A stretch of DNA of 64,000 nt from Photobacterium swingsii (GCF_024346715.1 NZ_AP024852.1:1674001-1738000), one strand, 5' to 3'; shown: positions 45,194-55,388, counted from the first letter of the stretch. A program made the numbers and translations. Notes: generated from the sequence alone by a model not told the origin.

Positions 45194-46252
45194 ATGCCTT
45201 ATAAAAATTACTGCGAACTCCCAACACCACATGGCACATTTAGAATGTACGATACTGGGAATGAATTGCTACGAGTGGTCACTTTTGGCGATATTAACAA
45301 ACTAGGCAGTAAGCCAATAGTGCGATTGCATTCCTCTTGCTTAGCCTCAGAGGTATTTGAAGCACGAGACTGCGACTGCGCAGACCAATTGCGCGAAGCC
45401 ATGAAAGTCATGGCACACGATGGAAGCGGTATCATTTTTCATTTGCATCAAGAAGGGCGCGGGCAAGGTCTCTCGAAGAAGATTCAAGCGGTATATAAAA
45501 TGCAAACCGAGGCACTAGATACCGTTGAATCATTTCAAGCGATGGGCTTAGAACAAGACATTCGCGACTACGCGCCAGCTATCAAAGTGCTAAAAAAAAT
45601 AGCGATAGAACAAGTGCGATTAGTGTCAAATAATCCTCGAAAACGACGTGCACTGGAACAAGCAGGTATCGCGGTAGAAGTCGTTAATACTCACCCACAA
45701 GTACGCCACGAAAACGCCGACTACTTGCAGAGTAAAAATGACAAACTGGGCCACTATCTGCCTTTGGGCCTCGAACATGATAATACCAGCTCAATTCACT
45801 TTTATCATTCTGACCAAACCTGGGGGGAGTTTTCCAACTTCTCGCAACATGCCGTTTATCTATATAACAAAATTTGGCGTACAACTGAGCATTTTTATCA
45901 AGCTCAAAAGTTTAGTGATCCTGCACTACAAGAGCGTGTTCGCTCTGCTGCGAGCCCGATGTTAGCCAAACAAATAGCCAACCAGCTGGAATCACAACAT
46001 CTCCAACCTAACTGGCACAACGTGAAAGAAAAGGTGATGTGGCAAGCGCTTGCAGCTAAATTTACTCAGCACCCTGAGCTTAAAGAGTTATTGTTATCAA
46101 CACAGCAACGTAATATAGCCGAACATACACGTAATGACAGCTACTGGGGCGACGCAGAAGATGGCACTGGCTTAAACCGATTAGGTGCGTTGTTAGTGCA
46201 ATTGCGCAGCCAGTTACGAGATAATAAAGAGACACAACTATGTGCGGAATAG
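45194..46252 (+). CDS. GTP cyclohydrolase II-NADAR (COG3236) fusion
   Basis: Residues 1-195 are RibA-like: zinc ligands C49, C60 and C62 (SSCLASEVFEARDCDC), catalytic HQEGRGQGL, and NNPRKRRAL, which opens GTP to a diamino-pyrimidinone ribotide. Residues 198-345 are a NADAR/YbiA-like domain (HFYHSDQTWGEFSNFS, TEHFYQAQKF, RNDSYWGD). YbiA-type domains are reported to hydrolyse the N-glycosidic bond of early riboflavin intermediates. The fusion would therefore turn GTP into a free aminopyrimidine. It overlaps the amidotransferase gene by 13 bp. The predicted output feeds a dedicated product, not riboflavin. Confidence 0.85.
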   Translation: MPYKNYCELPTPHGTFRMYDTGNELLRVVTFGDINKLGSKPIVRLHSSCLASEVFEARDCDCADQLREAMKVMAHDGSGIIFHLHQEGRGQGLSKKIQAVYKMQTEALDTVESFQAMGLEQDIRDYAPAIKVLKKIAIEQVRLVSNNPRKRRALEQAGIAVEVVNTHPQVRHENADYLQSKNDKLGHYLPLGLEHDNTSSIHFYHSDQTWGEFSNFSQHAVYLYNKIWRTTEHFYQAQKFSDPALQERVRSAASPMLAKQIANQLESQHLQPNWHNVKEKVMWQALAAKFTQHPELKELLLSTQQRNIAEHTRNDSYWGDAEDGTGLNRLGALLVQLRSQLRDNKETQLCAE

Positions 46253-47676
46253 CGTTACTTTATGGTGACACCGCAGAACAAAGCATGTCAGCGACCCTAG
46301 ATCGGCTTTTTCATCGAGGGCCTGATGACCAACACTGTTGGGTCAGCGGTCAATTAGCTATAGGCTTTGTACGCTTGGCGATCAACGATGGAACCATCGC
46401 AGGTCGTCAACCATATAAAGCTGGTGAATTGATAGGGGCATTTAACGGCGAAATCTACAATGCTGATGCACTTGTTAAACAACATCACCTAGTGCTGAAT
46501 AGTCAATGTGATACACATGTTATTGCACCGCTATTTGCTCAATTAGGTAACCAAGTGCTGTCAGAGTTAGACGGTTTTTATTCAGGCGTCATCTATCAAC
46601 CTAGCGTCCACACTCTTTACTTATTACGCGATCACATAGGCAAAAAACCGTTATTTTATGGTCAAGCCAACGGTAACATATTTGTTGTAAGTGAGCTCAA
46701 AGCGTTACATAACATCGAGTGGTTTGAGCAAGTACCATTAGGTATAAGTCAGTTAGAGTTAACTACAGGAAAATTAACGCAATTAGCAGAGCACCAACCG
46801 CTAGCCAAGGAAGCGGTTAGTCTGGCTGTTGCAATGGAACAAGCAGTCATAAAACGCTTGCCCAAACAGCAGTTTGGTGTTTTCTTGAGTGGCGGCTTGG
46901 ATAGTTCAATTATTGCAGCACTAGCTAATCAGCACTGCAAGGATATCACTTATTTTGCACTTGGCGGCCCAGAGAGTTCCGATATCGCGATGGTTAACAG
47001 ACTCGTTAAGCATTTAGGGTTAAGCCAAGTTCGCTATATTCCGTTACCAACAGAGCAAGAGCTACCCTCATTGATTGCTAAAGTGCTTTACGCAACTGAA
47101 AGCTATAACCCATCGGTAATAAGTAATGGCTTGGCAACTTATTTATTAGCTGAAGCTGCGCAGAAGGAAGGTTTAAAGGTAGTACTAACCGGTGAGGGGG
47201 CGGATGAGCTATTTGCTGGCTACCACGATCAGCTATCAGAACAAGAATGGCAAGCAACCCGTACTAACCTGATAATCGACATGCGCTTTACCGAACTTCG
47301 TCGGCTAGATAAATGCAGTATGGCGCATAGTATTGAAGCTCGTTGCCCATATTTAGATCGTGTGGTGAAGTGTATCGCTGATACTTTGGAGCACAAAGAG
47401 TTCTATTTACCTGGCCACAATAAAGTGGCACTTAGGAATACCTTTGGGGATCTATTGCCAGTCGAAATCGCTACCCGCAAAAAAACCTCATTCGATGTAG
47501 GCAGTGGCATACGCAAGTTGGTGGTGGACTATTTAACCCGCAACGGCAATACGGAAATAGCCGAGCTTAAGAAAATTTGGAAACGGACATTTACACACGA
47601 TGCCGACAACACTTACTTTTTTAGCTACCCAACGTTTGATACTGCCATTGCTAAACGCGGGGCAACTCACAGATGA
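46240..47676 (+). CDS. Asparagine-synthetase-like amidotransferase
   Basis: The protein has 478 residues against about 550 for AsnB. Cys2 (MCGIALLYG) is the glutaminase nucleophile. Family motifs follow: FHRGPDDQ, FNGEIYN, the synthetase P-loop GVFLSGGLDSS, TGEGADELFAGY, and KCSMAHSIEARCPYLD. It would activate a carboxylate with ATP and transfer ammonia. In natural-product clusters such enzymes amidate or cyclise intermediates. The gene overlaps those on both sides, so it acts with the GCHII-NADAR product. It is unlikely to be a housekeeping asparagine synthetase. Confidence 0.8.
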   Translation: MCGIALLYGDTAEQSMSATLDRLFHRGPDDQHCWVSGQLAIGFVRLAINDGTIAGRQPYKAGELIGAFNGEIYNADALVKQHHLVLNSQCDTHVIAPLFAQLGNQVLSELDGFYSGVIYQPSVHTLYLLRDHIGKKPLFYGQANGNIFVVSELKALHNIEWFEQVPLGISQLELTTGKLTQLAEHQPLAKEAVSLAVAMEQAVIKRLPKQQFGVFLSGGLDSSIIAALANQHCKDITYFALGGPESSDIAMVNRLVKHLGLSQVRYIPLPTEQELPSLIAKVLYATESYNPSVISNGLATYLLAEAAQKEGLKVVLTGEGADELFAGYHDQLSEQEWQATRTNLIIDMRFTELRRLDKCSMAHSIEARCPYLDRVVKCIADTLEHKEFYLPGHNKVALRNTFGDLLPVEIATRKKTSFDVGSGIRKLVVDYLTRNGNTEIAELKKIWKRTFTHDADNTYFFSYPTFDTAIAKRGATHR

Positions 47677-48371
47677 CAGTACAATTAGCCCAAAAGATAC
47701 TGCTCGACAAATTCAAGCAAGAACCATTTCATAACCTCTATCTACTCAACAATGTGCAACCTAGCACAACGGCATATGGTGGCACCTGCTCGGACAAAAC
47801 ACTAAGCTACTTAGAGGCAGCCAAAGTAGCAGGATTTGATGCACACTTGCATTCTGCTCGCATTGGCGGGCAAGATATTCACCGGTTGGTAAGGCTTGAG
47901 ATTGGTAATCAGCGTTACTTTGCCGATATCGGCAATGGATGGCCATCCATTCAACTCTTCCCAGCAGCAACCCCCATTGTGTATGAGTGCTACGGAATGC
48001 GCTATAGGACTGAAATAGAAAATGGTGTGATCACGATTTACCACCTTAAACGTGGCGTAGAAAAGCAACAAATGGAAATAGATATTGCAGCAAAACCAGA
48101 GGCAGAAATCCGGCAAGGAATAGCAAACCGCTTTTCCACCAACATTACCTACCCATTTAGCAACCAGTTGCGATTTTCAATGATCGTTGGCCAGCGATTT
48201 TTATTTATTCGTGGTACCCAGTTAGAGATATACAGTAGCAGTGGCTACGAGGAAGTCCCCAACATCAGTATAAGCGATCTACAAAACGTGGTAATGGAAT
48301 ATTTTGGCTATGATATTAAACTACTAGAGTCTCACGTCGGCTATAGAAAACATGCTAGAACCAAAGTATGA
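47673..48371 (+). CDS. Arylamine N-acetyltransferase-like enzyme
   Basis: The protein has 232 residues. The Cys-His-Asp triad of NAT enzymes is visible: GGTCSDKTLSYL (Cys), GGQDIHRLVRLE (His) and RYFADIGNGW (Asp). NATs acylate aromatic amines; the aminopyrimidine from the upstream fusion is a plausible acceptor. The start overlaps the amidotransferase stop (ATGA). Last gene of the operon. Confidence 0.75.
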   Translation: MTVQLAQKILLDKFKQEPFHNLYLLNNVQPSTTAYGGTCSDKTLSYLEAAKVAGFDAHLHSARIGGQDIHRLVRLEIGNQRYFADIGNGWPSIQLFPAATPIVYECYGMRYRTEIENGVITIYHLKRGVEKQQMEIDIAAKPEAEIRQGIANRFSTNITYPFSNQLRFSMIVGQRFLFIRGTQLEIYSSSGYEEVPNISISDLQNVVMEYFGYDIKLLESHVGYRKHARTKV

Positions 48372-48422
48372 GATCATAAAGTTTCATTTTTGGTCTTCTT
48401 CCCTAAGCAACTTTCAGTGCGT

Positions 48423-48454
48423 CAACCTCTGATTGCTCGTGATACTAGAGGTTG
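48423..48454. other. Inverted repeat between convergent operons
   Basis: CAACCTCT and AGAGGTTG (8-bp arms, 16-bp loop) lie between the biosynthetic operon and the leftward CoiA-like gene. There is no T-run. It could weakly terminate both directions. Confidence 0.35.
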
Positions 48455-48518
48455 TCCTAAAGGTAAATATACTCCTGTATTAGCAATATATGGAGTAAGA
48501 AATTACTAATGAGGTGAG

Positions 48519-49505
48519 CTACTTGGGCGACATACAATTCGAACATAGTTTGTAGTTTGCAACATGTTTGCTTGGTGTTGATTCTCGACAGAAAGAGCAA
48601 TACTCCTCATAATGATCGCGTTTTTTATCTTGTAGCTTGGCTTTGAGTTCACCTTCTTTTGTCTCTACATCATTGAAGTATGCTTTCATATAGTAATCGT
48701 GGAAAATTAGCTTAGAGAAGGGAATTAATTCGCTCTTCCAATCGTACTGAATTTCATCACCAACAAGTTCGGGTTCTCGCCAGTGTACCTCAAACCAAAG
48801 TTCGCCAGTTTCGTATGTTAAGTTTTTTGCATCATCACTCAAAACAAAAACGTTAACCCTGTTCCCATATGCGATATCAAGGTCTGTGTACCTTTGACCA
48901 TCAAACTCAAGAAGAACCCAAATAACAAAAGTGTTATTACGCTGGTAAAACTCTTCACGGGCGACAATAACACTGATGAAAGTTGAACTCATTTGAAGTT
49001 CAAAAACTACGTTTCGCGTTTTACCATCGACAGTATACAGAGCTGATACATCGGGCCTCCGCCATGCTTTAGTCATTACATTATTAGGGTTCTTATCTCG
49101 AAAAGTCGGTTCCATTCTGGCTTCAGAAAAACACTTATGGGTATCAGCAACAATTGCATCATAGATGAATGCTTTTGCGTTTCTGTGGGGTGCACCTTCC
49201 TTCTGCCCGTTAAACTTCATGGCTAGAACTTCTTCGGCCTTTAGCTTGTATTTTTCTTGCAATGGGCAGTCTTCACTTGATAGGCGATGGCTGTAGTGAT
49301 AAATCACACGAGAAGGAGTTCCTCGAAGTACGAGAGGCTGGTAACAGACTGAGCAAAGATAGGTGCGAGTGCCTTCTTCTATCTGTCTGCGACGTCGGAA
49401 GAATTCACCTTCATCAATACCGTCTAATTGCCTCGCGACATTAATAAAATCGCGCACGATAGGATCGTAGACTTTGGTAATGAGTCTATCGTGATGAGCC
49501 TTCAT
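48519..49505 (-). CDS. CoiA-like nuclease with N-terminal zinc finger
   Basis: The 328-residue protein has a zinc-finger-like C51-x2-C54...H70-x2-H73...C80 followed by a PD-(D/E)XK-like core with D152 (RRPDVSAL) and E169-L-Q171 (VVFELQMSS). This is the layout of competence CoiA/DUF6035-like proteins. The C-terminus has another CSFC...CSNC pair. It begins one base after the end of the coiled-coil gene, so the two form an operon. It is probably a DNA nuclease of a defence system beside the Tn7-like module; it has no competence genes around it. Confidence 0.65.
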   Translation of the reverse strand: MKAHHDRLITKVYDPIVRDFINVARQLDGIDEGEFFRRRRQIEEGTRTYLCSVCYQPLVLRGTPSRVIYHYSHRLSSEDCPLQEKYKLKAEEVLAMKFNGQKEGAPHRNAKAFIYDAIVADTHKCFSEARMEPTFRDKNPNNVMTKAWRRPDVSALYTVDGKTRNVVFELQMSSTFISVIVAREEFYQRNNTFVIWVLLEFDGQRYTDLDIAYGNRVNVFVLSDDAKNLTYETGELWFEVHWREPELVGDEIQYDWKSELIPFSKLIFHDYYMKAYFNDVETKEGELKAKLQDKKRDHYEEYCSFCRESTPSKHVANYKLCSNCMSPK

Positions 49506-50801
49506 TTAATCACCATTTTTAACTTCAGCGAGTTGTTCTCTTAGCTGATTAACTTCACGAAAGAGTGCAAACTTCTGTTTTGAGTAGAAATCAGCGGTGT
49601 TCTTCGCTTCACTTAACATTTGATTCTTACTAATCAGCTGTTCATCTAAATCAACTAAGGTGGAATTTTTACTCCTTATCCGTTTTTCAAGAGTAGCGAG
49701 TTGATTAAAGGCATGATCAACTTTCTCGGTAACGGACTTAAAATCTTCAAATGTCATATCGATATGACTCAGAAAACCTTTCATCCAATTCACTTCAGAT
49801 AGCTTTTTATCGAGTGACTCGAGTTCTTGGCGCTTCTCAATAGCTTGGTTTTCTACACGGTTTAGGTTTTTTCTCGCAAAGTCGATCTCGCTTTCTATTT
49901 CGCGGACATGCCGACGACCAGAGCGAAATTGCTCTCTTAACACTTCAACCTGACTCGCTAATTGAGTAGCCTCGTGACTATGAGCGCCATTTTTAATTTG
50001 TGACTCGAGCTGACGTTTTTTTTCAGACAGGTTGTTTACTTGCTGGATTAAGTGAGTACGTTCATTTTTCAAAGCCTCTGCAGATTCATAAAGAGCAACC
50101 TGATCTAAAATATCCGCTGAAAATCTGAGTTCTGTTTGGGCTTCTTGCAAGTGCTTTTGTACAGATGATAGCTCCTTTTCCGCTTGCGTTTTTTGCTTAG
50201 AAAGCGAGTTAGCTTCTAACGCTGCAATAGTACGAGTTAGGGGAGCAAGTGGTGACAATGCCAGCCATGCGCATCGATTGACGAATGATTCACTTACAAC
50301 TTGAGTACGAAGATAGGCAGTAAGACCTGAGGAAGGAAGAGTCAGTGTTGATATATCCATTTCAATGACACTTTGAAACGATTCCCGAAGAGCCATAAGT
50401 TGATGGTGACTTAGTGCATAATCTTCGGTTCGCAAACTGAGATAGATGAGCTGCCCGCCTGTCAATGTCAACGCCAGAATAGGCATCATGCTGTGTTCAT
50501 ACTTCACTTCTGCGGCTATCACACCTTGTGCTGTGCTCTCACTGTTATCGAATGTTATAGGCAATGAAATATGCCCAATATCAATAAAGATTGAACAGAG
50601 CCTTTCAAGTAATTCGGAAAAGAGTGCGCCTTCACATTGGTTGTCTGCATGTTGAAAAAACTGGTTAGGAGAATGCCTTATAACAGGGGTGCTACAAGTG
50701 CGGCATATTGCATTTAAATCTTCGGATGTCCGCGAATCTATAAAACGACTATCACTATCCATACAGAATCTGAGTCCAATTCTGTGAGAGCTAAAAAGCA
50801 T
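49506..50801 (-). CDS. Zinc-finger coiled-coil partner of the CoiA-like nuclease
   Basis: The protein has 431 residues. An N-terminal finger of the same type as its neighbour (C33-x2-C36...H51...C56) leads to a globular region to about residue 195. Then a long heptad-rich coiled coil runs to the end (LSEKKRQLESQIKNG and similar). No ATPase motif is present. The stop and the next start are adjacent. A 5' fragment of the same gene lies at 19265-19394 beside the other tns operon. It may be the sensor or scaffold of a two-gene defence system. The family is not recognised. Confidence 0.6.
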   Translation of the reverse strand: MLFSSHRIGLRFCMDSDSRFIDSRTSEDLNAICRTCSTPVIRHSPNQFFQHADNQCEGALFSELLERLCSIFIDIGHISLPITFDNSESTAQGVIAAEVKYEHSMMPILALTLTGGQLIYLSLRTEDYALSHHQLMALRESFQSVIEMDISTLTLPSSGLTAYLRTQVVSESFVNRCAWLALSPLAPLTRTIAALEANSLSKQKTQAEKELSSVQKHLQEAQTELRFSADILDQVALYESAEALKNERTHLIQQVNNLSEKKRQLESQIKNGAHSHEATQLASQVEVLREQFRSGRRHVREIESEIDFARKNLNRVENQAIEKRQELESLDKKLSEVNWMKGFLSHIDMTFEDFKSVTEKVDHAFNQLATLEKRIRSKNSTLVDLDEQLISKNQMLSEAKNTADFYSKQKFALFREVNQLREQLAEVKNGD

Positions 50802-51357
50802 TCAACTTCACCAAAACGAATGTATACCTAAAGGTTGATTATATGCAATAGACCTCTCATGTGTAGATTTGTAGCCAAAAGTTTGAACCTAGCTGTAAAT
50901 AGATGAGGCTATCTTGAAAAACAACATAATAGGTTGGTTATTATATGTTTGCTCATCACCGGACACAGGACGTTCATATGAGATTAAAGGCGTGCAAGTG
51001 CATCTTGATGCCCTCAGAAGTTTAGTCATCAGCGCTAATCTGTGAGCCCTGAAGTTTCTCATAATTAGGGGAATGAGATAGGAACTTATTACTTTACAAT
51101 AGCCATCGCTGAAGAAGAGGGGTGACTTGTTAATAATATTTTTGAATACCAGAAAGCTGGTTCACAAAGGAAGTGTTATGAGCTTTGTTGACTAATTTTG
51201 ATGGTCGAGTTGATGTCTAGATACTTGAAATTGATCAAATTTTATTGGTTAAGTGAATTTTTTAAGTTCATGTTTTAGTAAGGTTTTGATGTTAGTTATG
51301 CCAATATTAATGCGATATCTCTTTGATTCACTTTAAAATATTGAGTGAAAAAAAAGC
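50802..51357. other. Conserved noncoding leader upstream of tnsA (copy 2)
   Basis: Matches 19395-19950 with few changes. Here it starts directly from the start codon of the intact coiled-coil gene, so it is also the promoter region of that leftward operon. Confidence 0.55.
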
Positions 51358-51388
51358 TTGATTTTAGATTATGTTAGTACTAACATAA
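51358..51388 (+). promoter_or_regulatory. tnsA promoter and operator palindrome (copy 2)
   Basis: TTGATT (51358-51363), the TAACAT -10 site and the perfect palindrome TTATGTTAGTACTAACATAA (51369-51388) are identical to copy 1, so both operons are likely under one regulator. Confidence 0.65.
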
Positions 51389-51469
51389 TCGTAAGTGCTA
51401 AAAATGCGCTTGTTATATATTGATTTTGCAGCTAATCTTCTCTGTATCTATAAACAGAGAGGGTTTTTC

Positions 51470-52135
51470 ATGCTTGAAAAAAATCACCTAAAAGATAGTT
51501 ATCTAAACGAGAATCACTTCATTGATAACTACCTTATTCATCGAATTTATCGCTATGACAAAGTCAAAGCGATCACATCATTCCCAAGTATCAAACATCC
51601 TAAAGCCCAGCTTTGTGAAAGCACACTTGAAGCAGAGGTTTGCCTCGTCAAAGATTTCGATCCGCGAGTTGTAAAACGTTTGACGCAACCTTTCACTATC
51701 GATTTTGGTGATTTTCGTTATACACCTGATGCCATCACTCGTGAGAGTGATGGAAAAGAATACATAGAAGAAGTGAAACCAGCCTCTGAGCTGGATAAAC
51801 CTCAGGTGATCAAACGATTACGTGAAGTCGAGTGCCGTTTATTTCGCAAAGGTATCAACTTTCGTGTTGTTACAGATGAACTCACATCAAACAGACTCTA
51901 TATAGCAAACCTTTGGCAACTATATCGCCATCGTAGTTACCCTCACGATCTAACGTGGCTTTCAGAGGCGCGTGCCGTATTTGGTTCTAATTGTCTGTTC
52001 GGTGAGCTTTTTCGTTGGATAGGCGAGCAACGTATAAATATCGCATCTCTTTACTATGCTATTGCCCATCGTGAGGTTTTGTGTGATTTGCAGACTCCAT
52101 TCAATGACCATATGGAGTTGATTCTAAATGCGTGA
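51470..52135 (+). CDS. tnsA: TnsA, copy 2
   Basis: The protein has 221 residues from the ATG at 51470 and is nearly identical to the first copy, with all catalytic residues (ESTLEAE, YTPDAI, IEEVKPAS). The gene is intact, but its partner tnsB is broken. It could act with TnsB supplied by copy 1. Confidence 0.9.
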   Translation: MLEKNHLKDSYLNENHFIDNYLIHRIYRYDKVKAITSFPSIKHPKAQLCESTLEAEVCLVKDFDPRVVKRLTQPFTIDFGDFRYTPDAITRESDGKEYIEEVKPASELDKPQVIKRLREVECRLFRKGINFRVVTDELTSNRLYIANLWQLYRHRSYPHDLTWLSEARAVFGSNCLFGELFRWIGEQRINIASLYYAIAHREVLCDLQTPFNDHMELILNA

Positions 52136-52967
52136 TAGCTACGGTATGTTCAAAAAAAACCAACGAATTGAAATCTTAGGTAAGAAAGGGTTTATTAAAC
52201 ATATTTGCCATGAAGAGACACTCATAAAATTTGAAGAAGCAAAAATTAGCAACGTATTTGAAACGAGCTATATTCAGCAGATGTTCTGTAATGGTAGCCT
52301 CAAAATCTTAAATACTGAGACTCTGATACCAACAAAGGAGATGCTGACCGAACGTGAATATGCGGAACTGGAACGCAAGCGATCGTATGTTGATCACGTT
52401 CTGGCTCATTCATCAGGAGAGCCTACATCGCAAGATGCATATGACGATATGTTGGCGGTGATCCCATCCCAAATCGGCGATTTAAGTCCCCCGTCTAAAT
52501 CTACACTTGCCCGCTGGGTTAAGGGTTATAAAACAGCAGGGTCACACATAATGGCGTTTGCTCCTCGAAAAACGGGGCCGAATCGTAAAAGTCGTGTGCC
52601 ACTAAGCCGCTTAGATGATATCTATGATGCTTTACACTTAGATTATTTGAAACGAAATAACAAGTTCCTTAGTACTATTTATAAGGAACTTGAGTCTGGG
52701 TGGAAGCATAATAATATTAGCAACTTTCCGTGTCGTTCAACTTTTTATAAGGAGGTTTACGCCTACTTAGAAGAGGGGGAGGTCATTGCTGCAACAAAGG
52801 GTCAATCAGCAGCGAACAAACATGATCGTTTAGCCATTGATCAATACCTTGTTACCTCCATTTTAGAGCGGGTAGAAATTGATTCTGCTTATATCAATAT
52901 TGGTTTGTATGATGACGATGGTAATTATCTTGGCCCCGCTATTTTAACTGTTGCTATTGATGTATAC

Positions 52968-54277
52968 CTTACGAATCCCCACAAAATACCTTTGTAGTTC
53001 AATAAGTAGACACGCACCTTACCTTCTGATCTAATGAATTCACCACAAACACAAAAGATTGAAAGCAAGATGCGTGATATTCAAATTCTACACGAGTCGC
53101 TGGAAAATCAATGCCCTAACATTCACAAAAAGAGACTAAAATCACTCATGGACTCGGTGCAATCATTGCTTAGCAATGATGCACTTACGCTTACTTTGCT
53201 TGGGCGCTCTCTTCCTTCAAAGGCCAAAACGAAACACTGTATTAAGCGAGTTGACCGTTTATTAGGTAATAATCACCTGCACCACGACAGACTCGATATT
53301 TATCGGTGGCACTGTCATCAATTTTGTTCGGTTAATACACAGCCCATTGTCTTAGTCGATTGGGCTGATATCCGCGAATACGAACGACTCATGGTACTAA
53401 GAGCATCTATTGCTGTAGATGGTCGTTCTGTTACGCTTTTCGAGCAAACTTTTACTTTCAAAAACTACAACTCTCCACGTAGTCATCAACAGTTTCTCGA
53501 TAACTTTAAAGCTGTTTTACCCTCGCATGTCACCCCTATCATCGTGACTGATGCTGGCTTTCGTAATACATGGTTTAGACAAGTTAATGACATGGGTTGG
53601 TGTTATCTTGGACGCGTAAGAGGAGATGTAAACGTCTTAATAAAAAACCAATGGCAACACATCAAGCAGTTGTTTAATCAAGCGAATAGCAAACCTAAAT
53701 ATGTCGGATTCACACAGCTAGCCAAGCGAAACCCATTGCAATGTCATCTTCATCTCTATAAAAAACAAACACCTAAAAAGCGTAAAGACAGGCCAAAAGG
53801 TCGAGAACACTTCTCCGCCCAGGCAGTCCATAAAAAGTCAGCACTAGAGCCTTGGCTGCTGGCGACTAATATCCCAACCAATATATTTTCATCTCGATGT
53901 ATCGTCAGGCTCTATACCAAACGCATGCAAATTGAAGAAACATTCCGAGACTTAAAAAGTCCACAATATGGTTTTGGCTTACGCCAAAGCCGCACTCATG
54001 ACCCTAAGCGCTTCGAAATTTTACTGCTCATTGGTCTGCTCGCTTTTATGGTCTATTGGTGGTTTGGAATAATTGCAGAACATAACGGTTGGCACCGCCA
54101 CTTTCAGGCAAATTCAGTAAAAGACCGACGCGTTTTATCATTTGTTAGGCTAGGAAAAGAGGTCTTCCGACGGCTGGAATATCACATCAATGAACCAGCA
54201 ATACGCTGGGCGCAATCCACCCTAATTCTAATGGCAAGGAACAATTATCGTGCGTAAATTATGTGGGGATCCGCCAG
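52968..54277 (+). mobile_element. IS10-like insertion sequence (IS4 family), 1310 bp
   Basis: Ends CTTACGAATCCCCACA (left) and, inverted, CTGGCGGATCCCCACATAAT (right) resemble IS10-type termini. GATGTATAC occurs on both sides (52959-52967 and 54278-54286), a 9-bp target duplication as expected for this group. The element appears complete. Confidence 0.92.
53034..54257 (+). CDS. IS10-like DDE transposase
   Basis: The protein has 407 residues and is close in sequence to the IS10 (Tn10) transposase throughout. Catalytic Asp residues are in VLVDWADIRE and VTDAGF, and the Glu in the YREK-type motif YTKRMQIEETFRDLK. The intact frame and perfect target duplication suggest an active element. Precisely excised, it would restore tnsB. 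Confidence 0.9.
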   Translation: MNSPQTQKIESKMRDIQILHESLENQCPNIHKKRLKSLMDSVQSLLSNDALTLTLLGRSLPSKAKTKHCIKRVDRLLGNNHLHHDRLDIYRWHCHQFCSVNTQPIVLVDWADIREYERLMVLRASIAVDGRSVTLFEQTFTFKNYNSPRSHQQFLDNFKAVLPSHVTPIIVTDAGFRNTWFRQVNDMGWCYLGRVRGDVNVLIKNQWQHIKQLFNQANSKPKYVGFTQLAKRNPLQCHLHLYKKQTPKKRKDRPKGREHFSAQAVHKKSALEPWLLATNIPTNIFSSRCIVRLYTKRMQIEETFRDLKSPQYGFGLRQSRTHDPKRFEILLLIGLLAFMVYWWFGIIAEHNGWHRHFQANSVKDRRVLSFVRLGKEVFRRLEYHINEPAIRWAQSTLILMARNNYRA

Positions 54278-55388
54278 GATGTATACAGTCGCGCGATCTT
54301 AGGTATATCCCTAGAAGTTGGGCGAAAAGGTGAAAGTACCGAGCATATCGTTGATTGCTTGCGAAGTGCCATATTGCCTAAAACCGATAATGAGGCCATT
54401 CCTGAGCAATTTCGTAAAGGGTGGCCTATGTGTGGGAAACCCGCACAAATTATCGCTGATGCAGGTGCTGGATATGTATCAAAAGCATTTACTTTATTAC
54501 TGTCCTTTCTAGATGTGTCGCGCCAAACCACCCAAGTTAGGCGACCATGGAAGAAGCCGTTTATCGAACGCTTCTTTCGAACATTACGTACCCGCTTTTT
54601 ACAAACGATGCCTGGCTATATGTCTTCAGGGCGAAAGACTGAAGAATTAGAGCCCGATCAGACACTAAAAAGAACGGCAACGTTAACGGTCAATGAGTTT
54701 AAAAATTGCTTGTATCACTTTATCGTAAATGACTACCACCATACACCACATAAAAGCCTTAATGGGGCGACACCATTTGACACTTGGGAGAAAAAGGCAG
54801 CGTACAGCGGAATTAGTTTTCCTGAACAGGCTCAGGTTATTCGTATGCTATACCCGCGTTTGAAGGTAGCAACATTGGATCCTTTTAAAGGTGTTCAGTA
54901 CGAAAATCTTCGGTTCAACTGTAAAGAACTTCGAGATCTTTATTCAAAAATTAAGAAACGTTCGGATAAGAATAACCCAAAGGTAGAACTACTAGCGACG
55001 CATGCAGATATGTCTCATGTTGCGGTTGTTGATCCTATTACTCAAGACTTGATTCACGTCAAATGCGTCCACCCAAGGGTGGTTGCTGGTATGACATTGG
55101 CTGAGACGAAAAGCTTTAACGGAACAATTCCCGCTGGTGTTACTGGGCCTGTGGTTAATTATGCGGGAATGACAGCGGATAGTGTTGAGCGCAAAAAAGC
55201 CAAAGATGCTAAGGCGAAACGTGATCGACAAAAGGCAAAGGCTGCTAAGAATACGAATAAGCCAGCCAAACTTGATGAGCTGCACGATCTTATGGAACTG
55301 CAGTTAAATGATGAGTCATCGCATAAGCCTTATTTAGGTGCTGACGTAGATGATGACAATTTTACTGGTTTTAGTAAGGGGCTGTGGG

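Noticed and set aside
45194..46252. Housekeeping riboflavin gene ribA
   Set aside because: It is fused to NADAR, lies in a four-gene operon with unrelated enzymes inside a mobile island, and no other rib gene is nearby.
48423..48454. Strong bidirectional terminator
   Set aside because: The stem is only 8 bp with a 16-base loop and no T-run on either strand.
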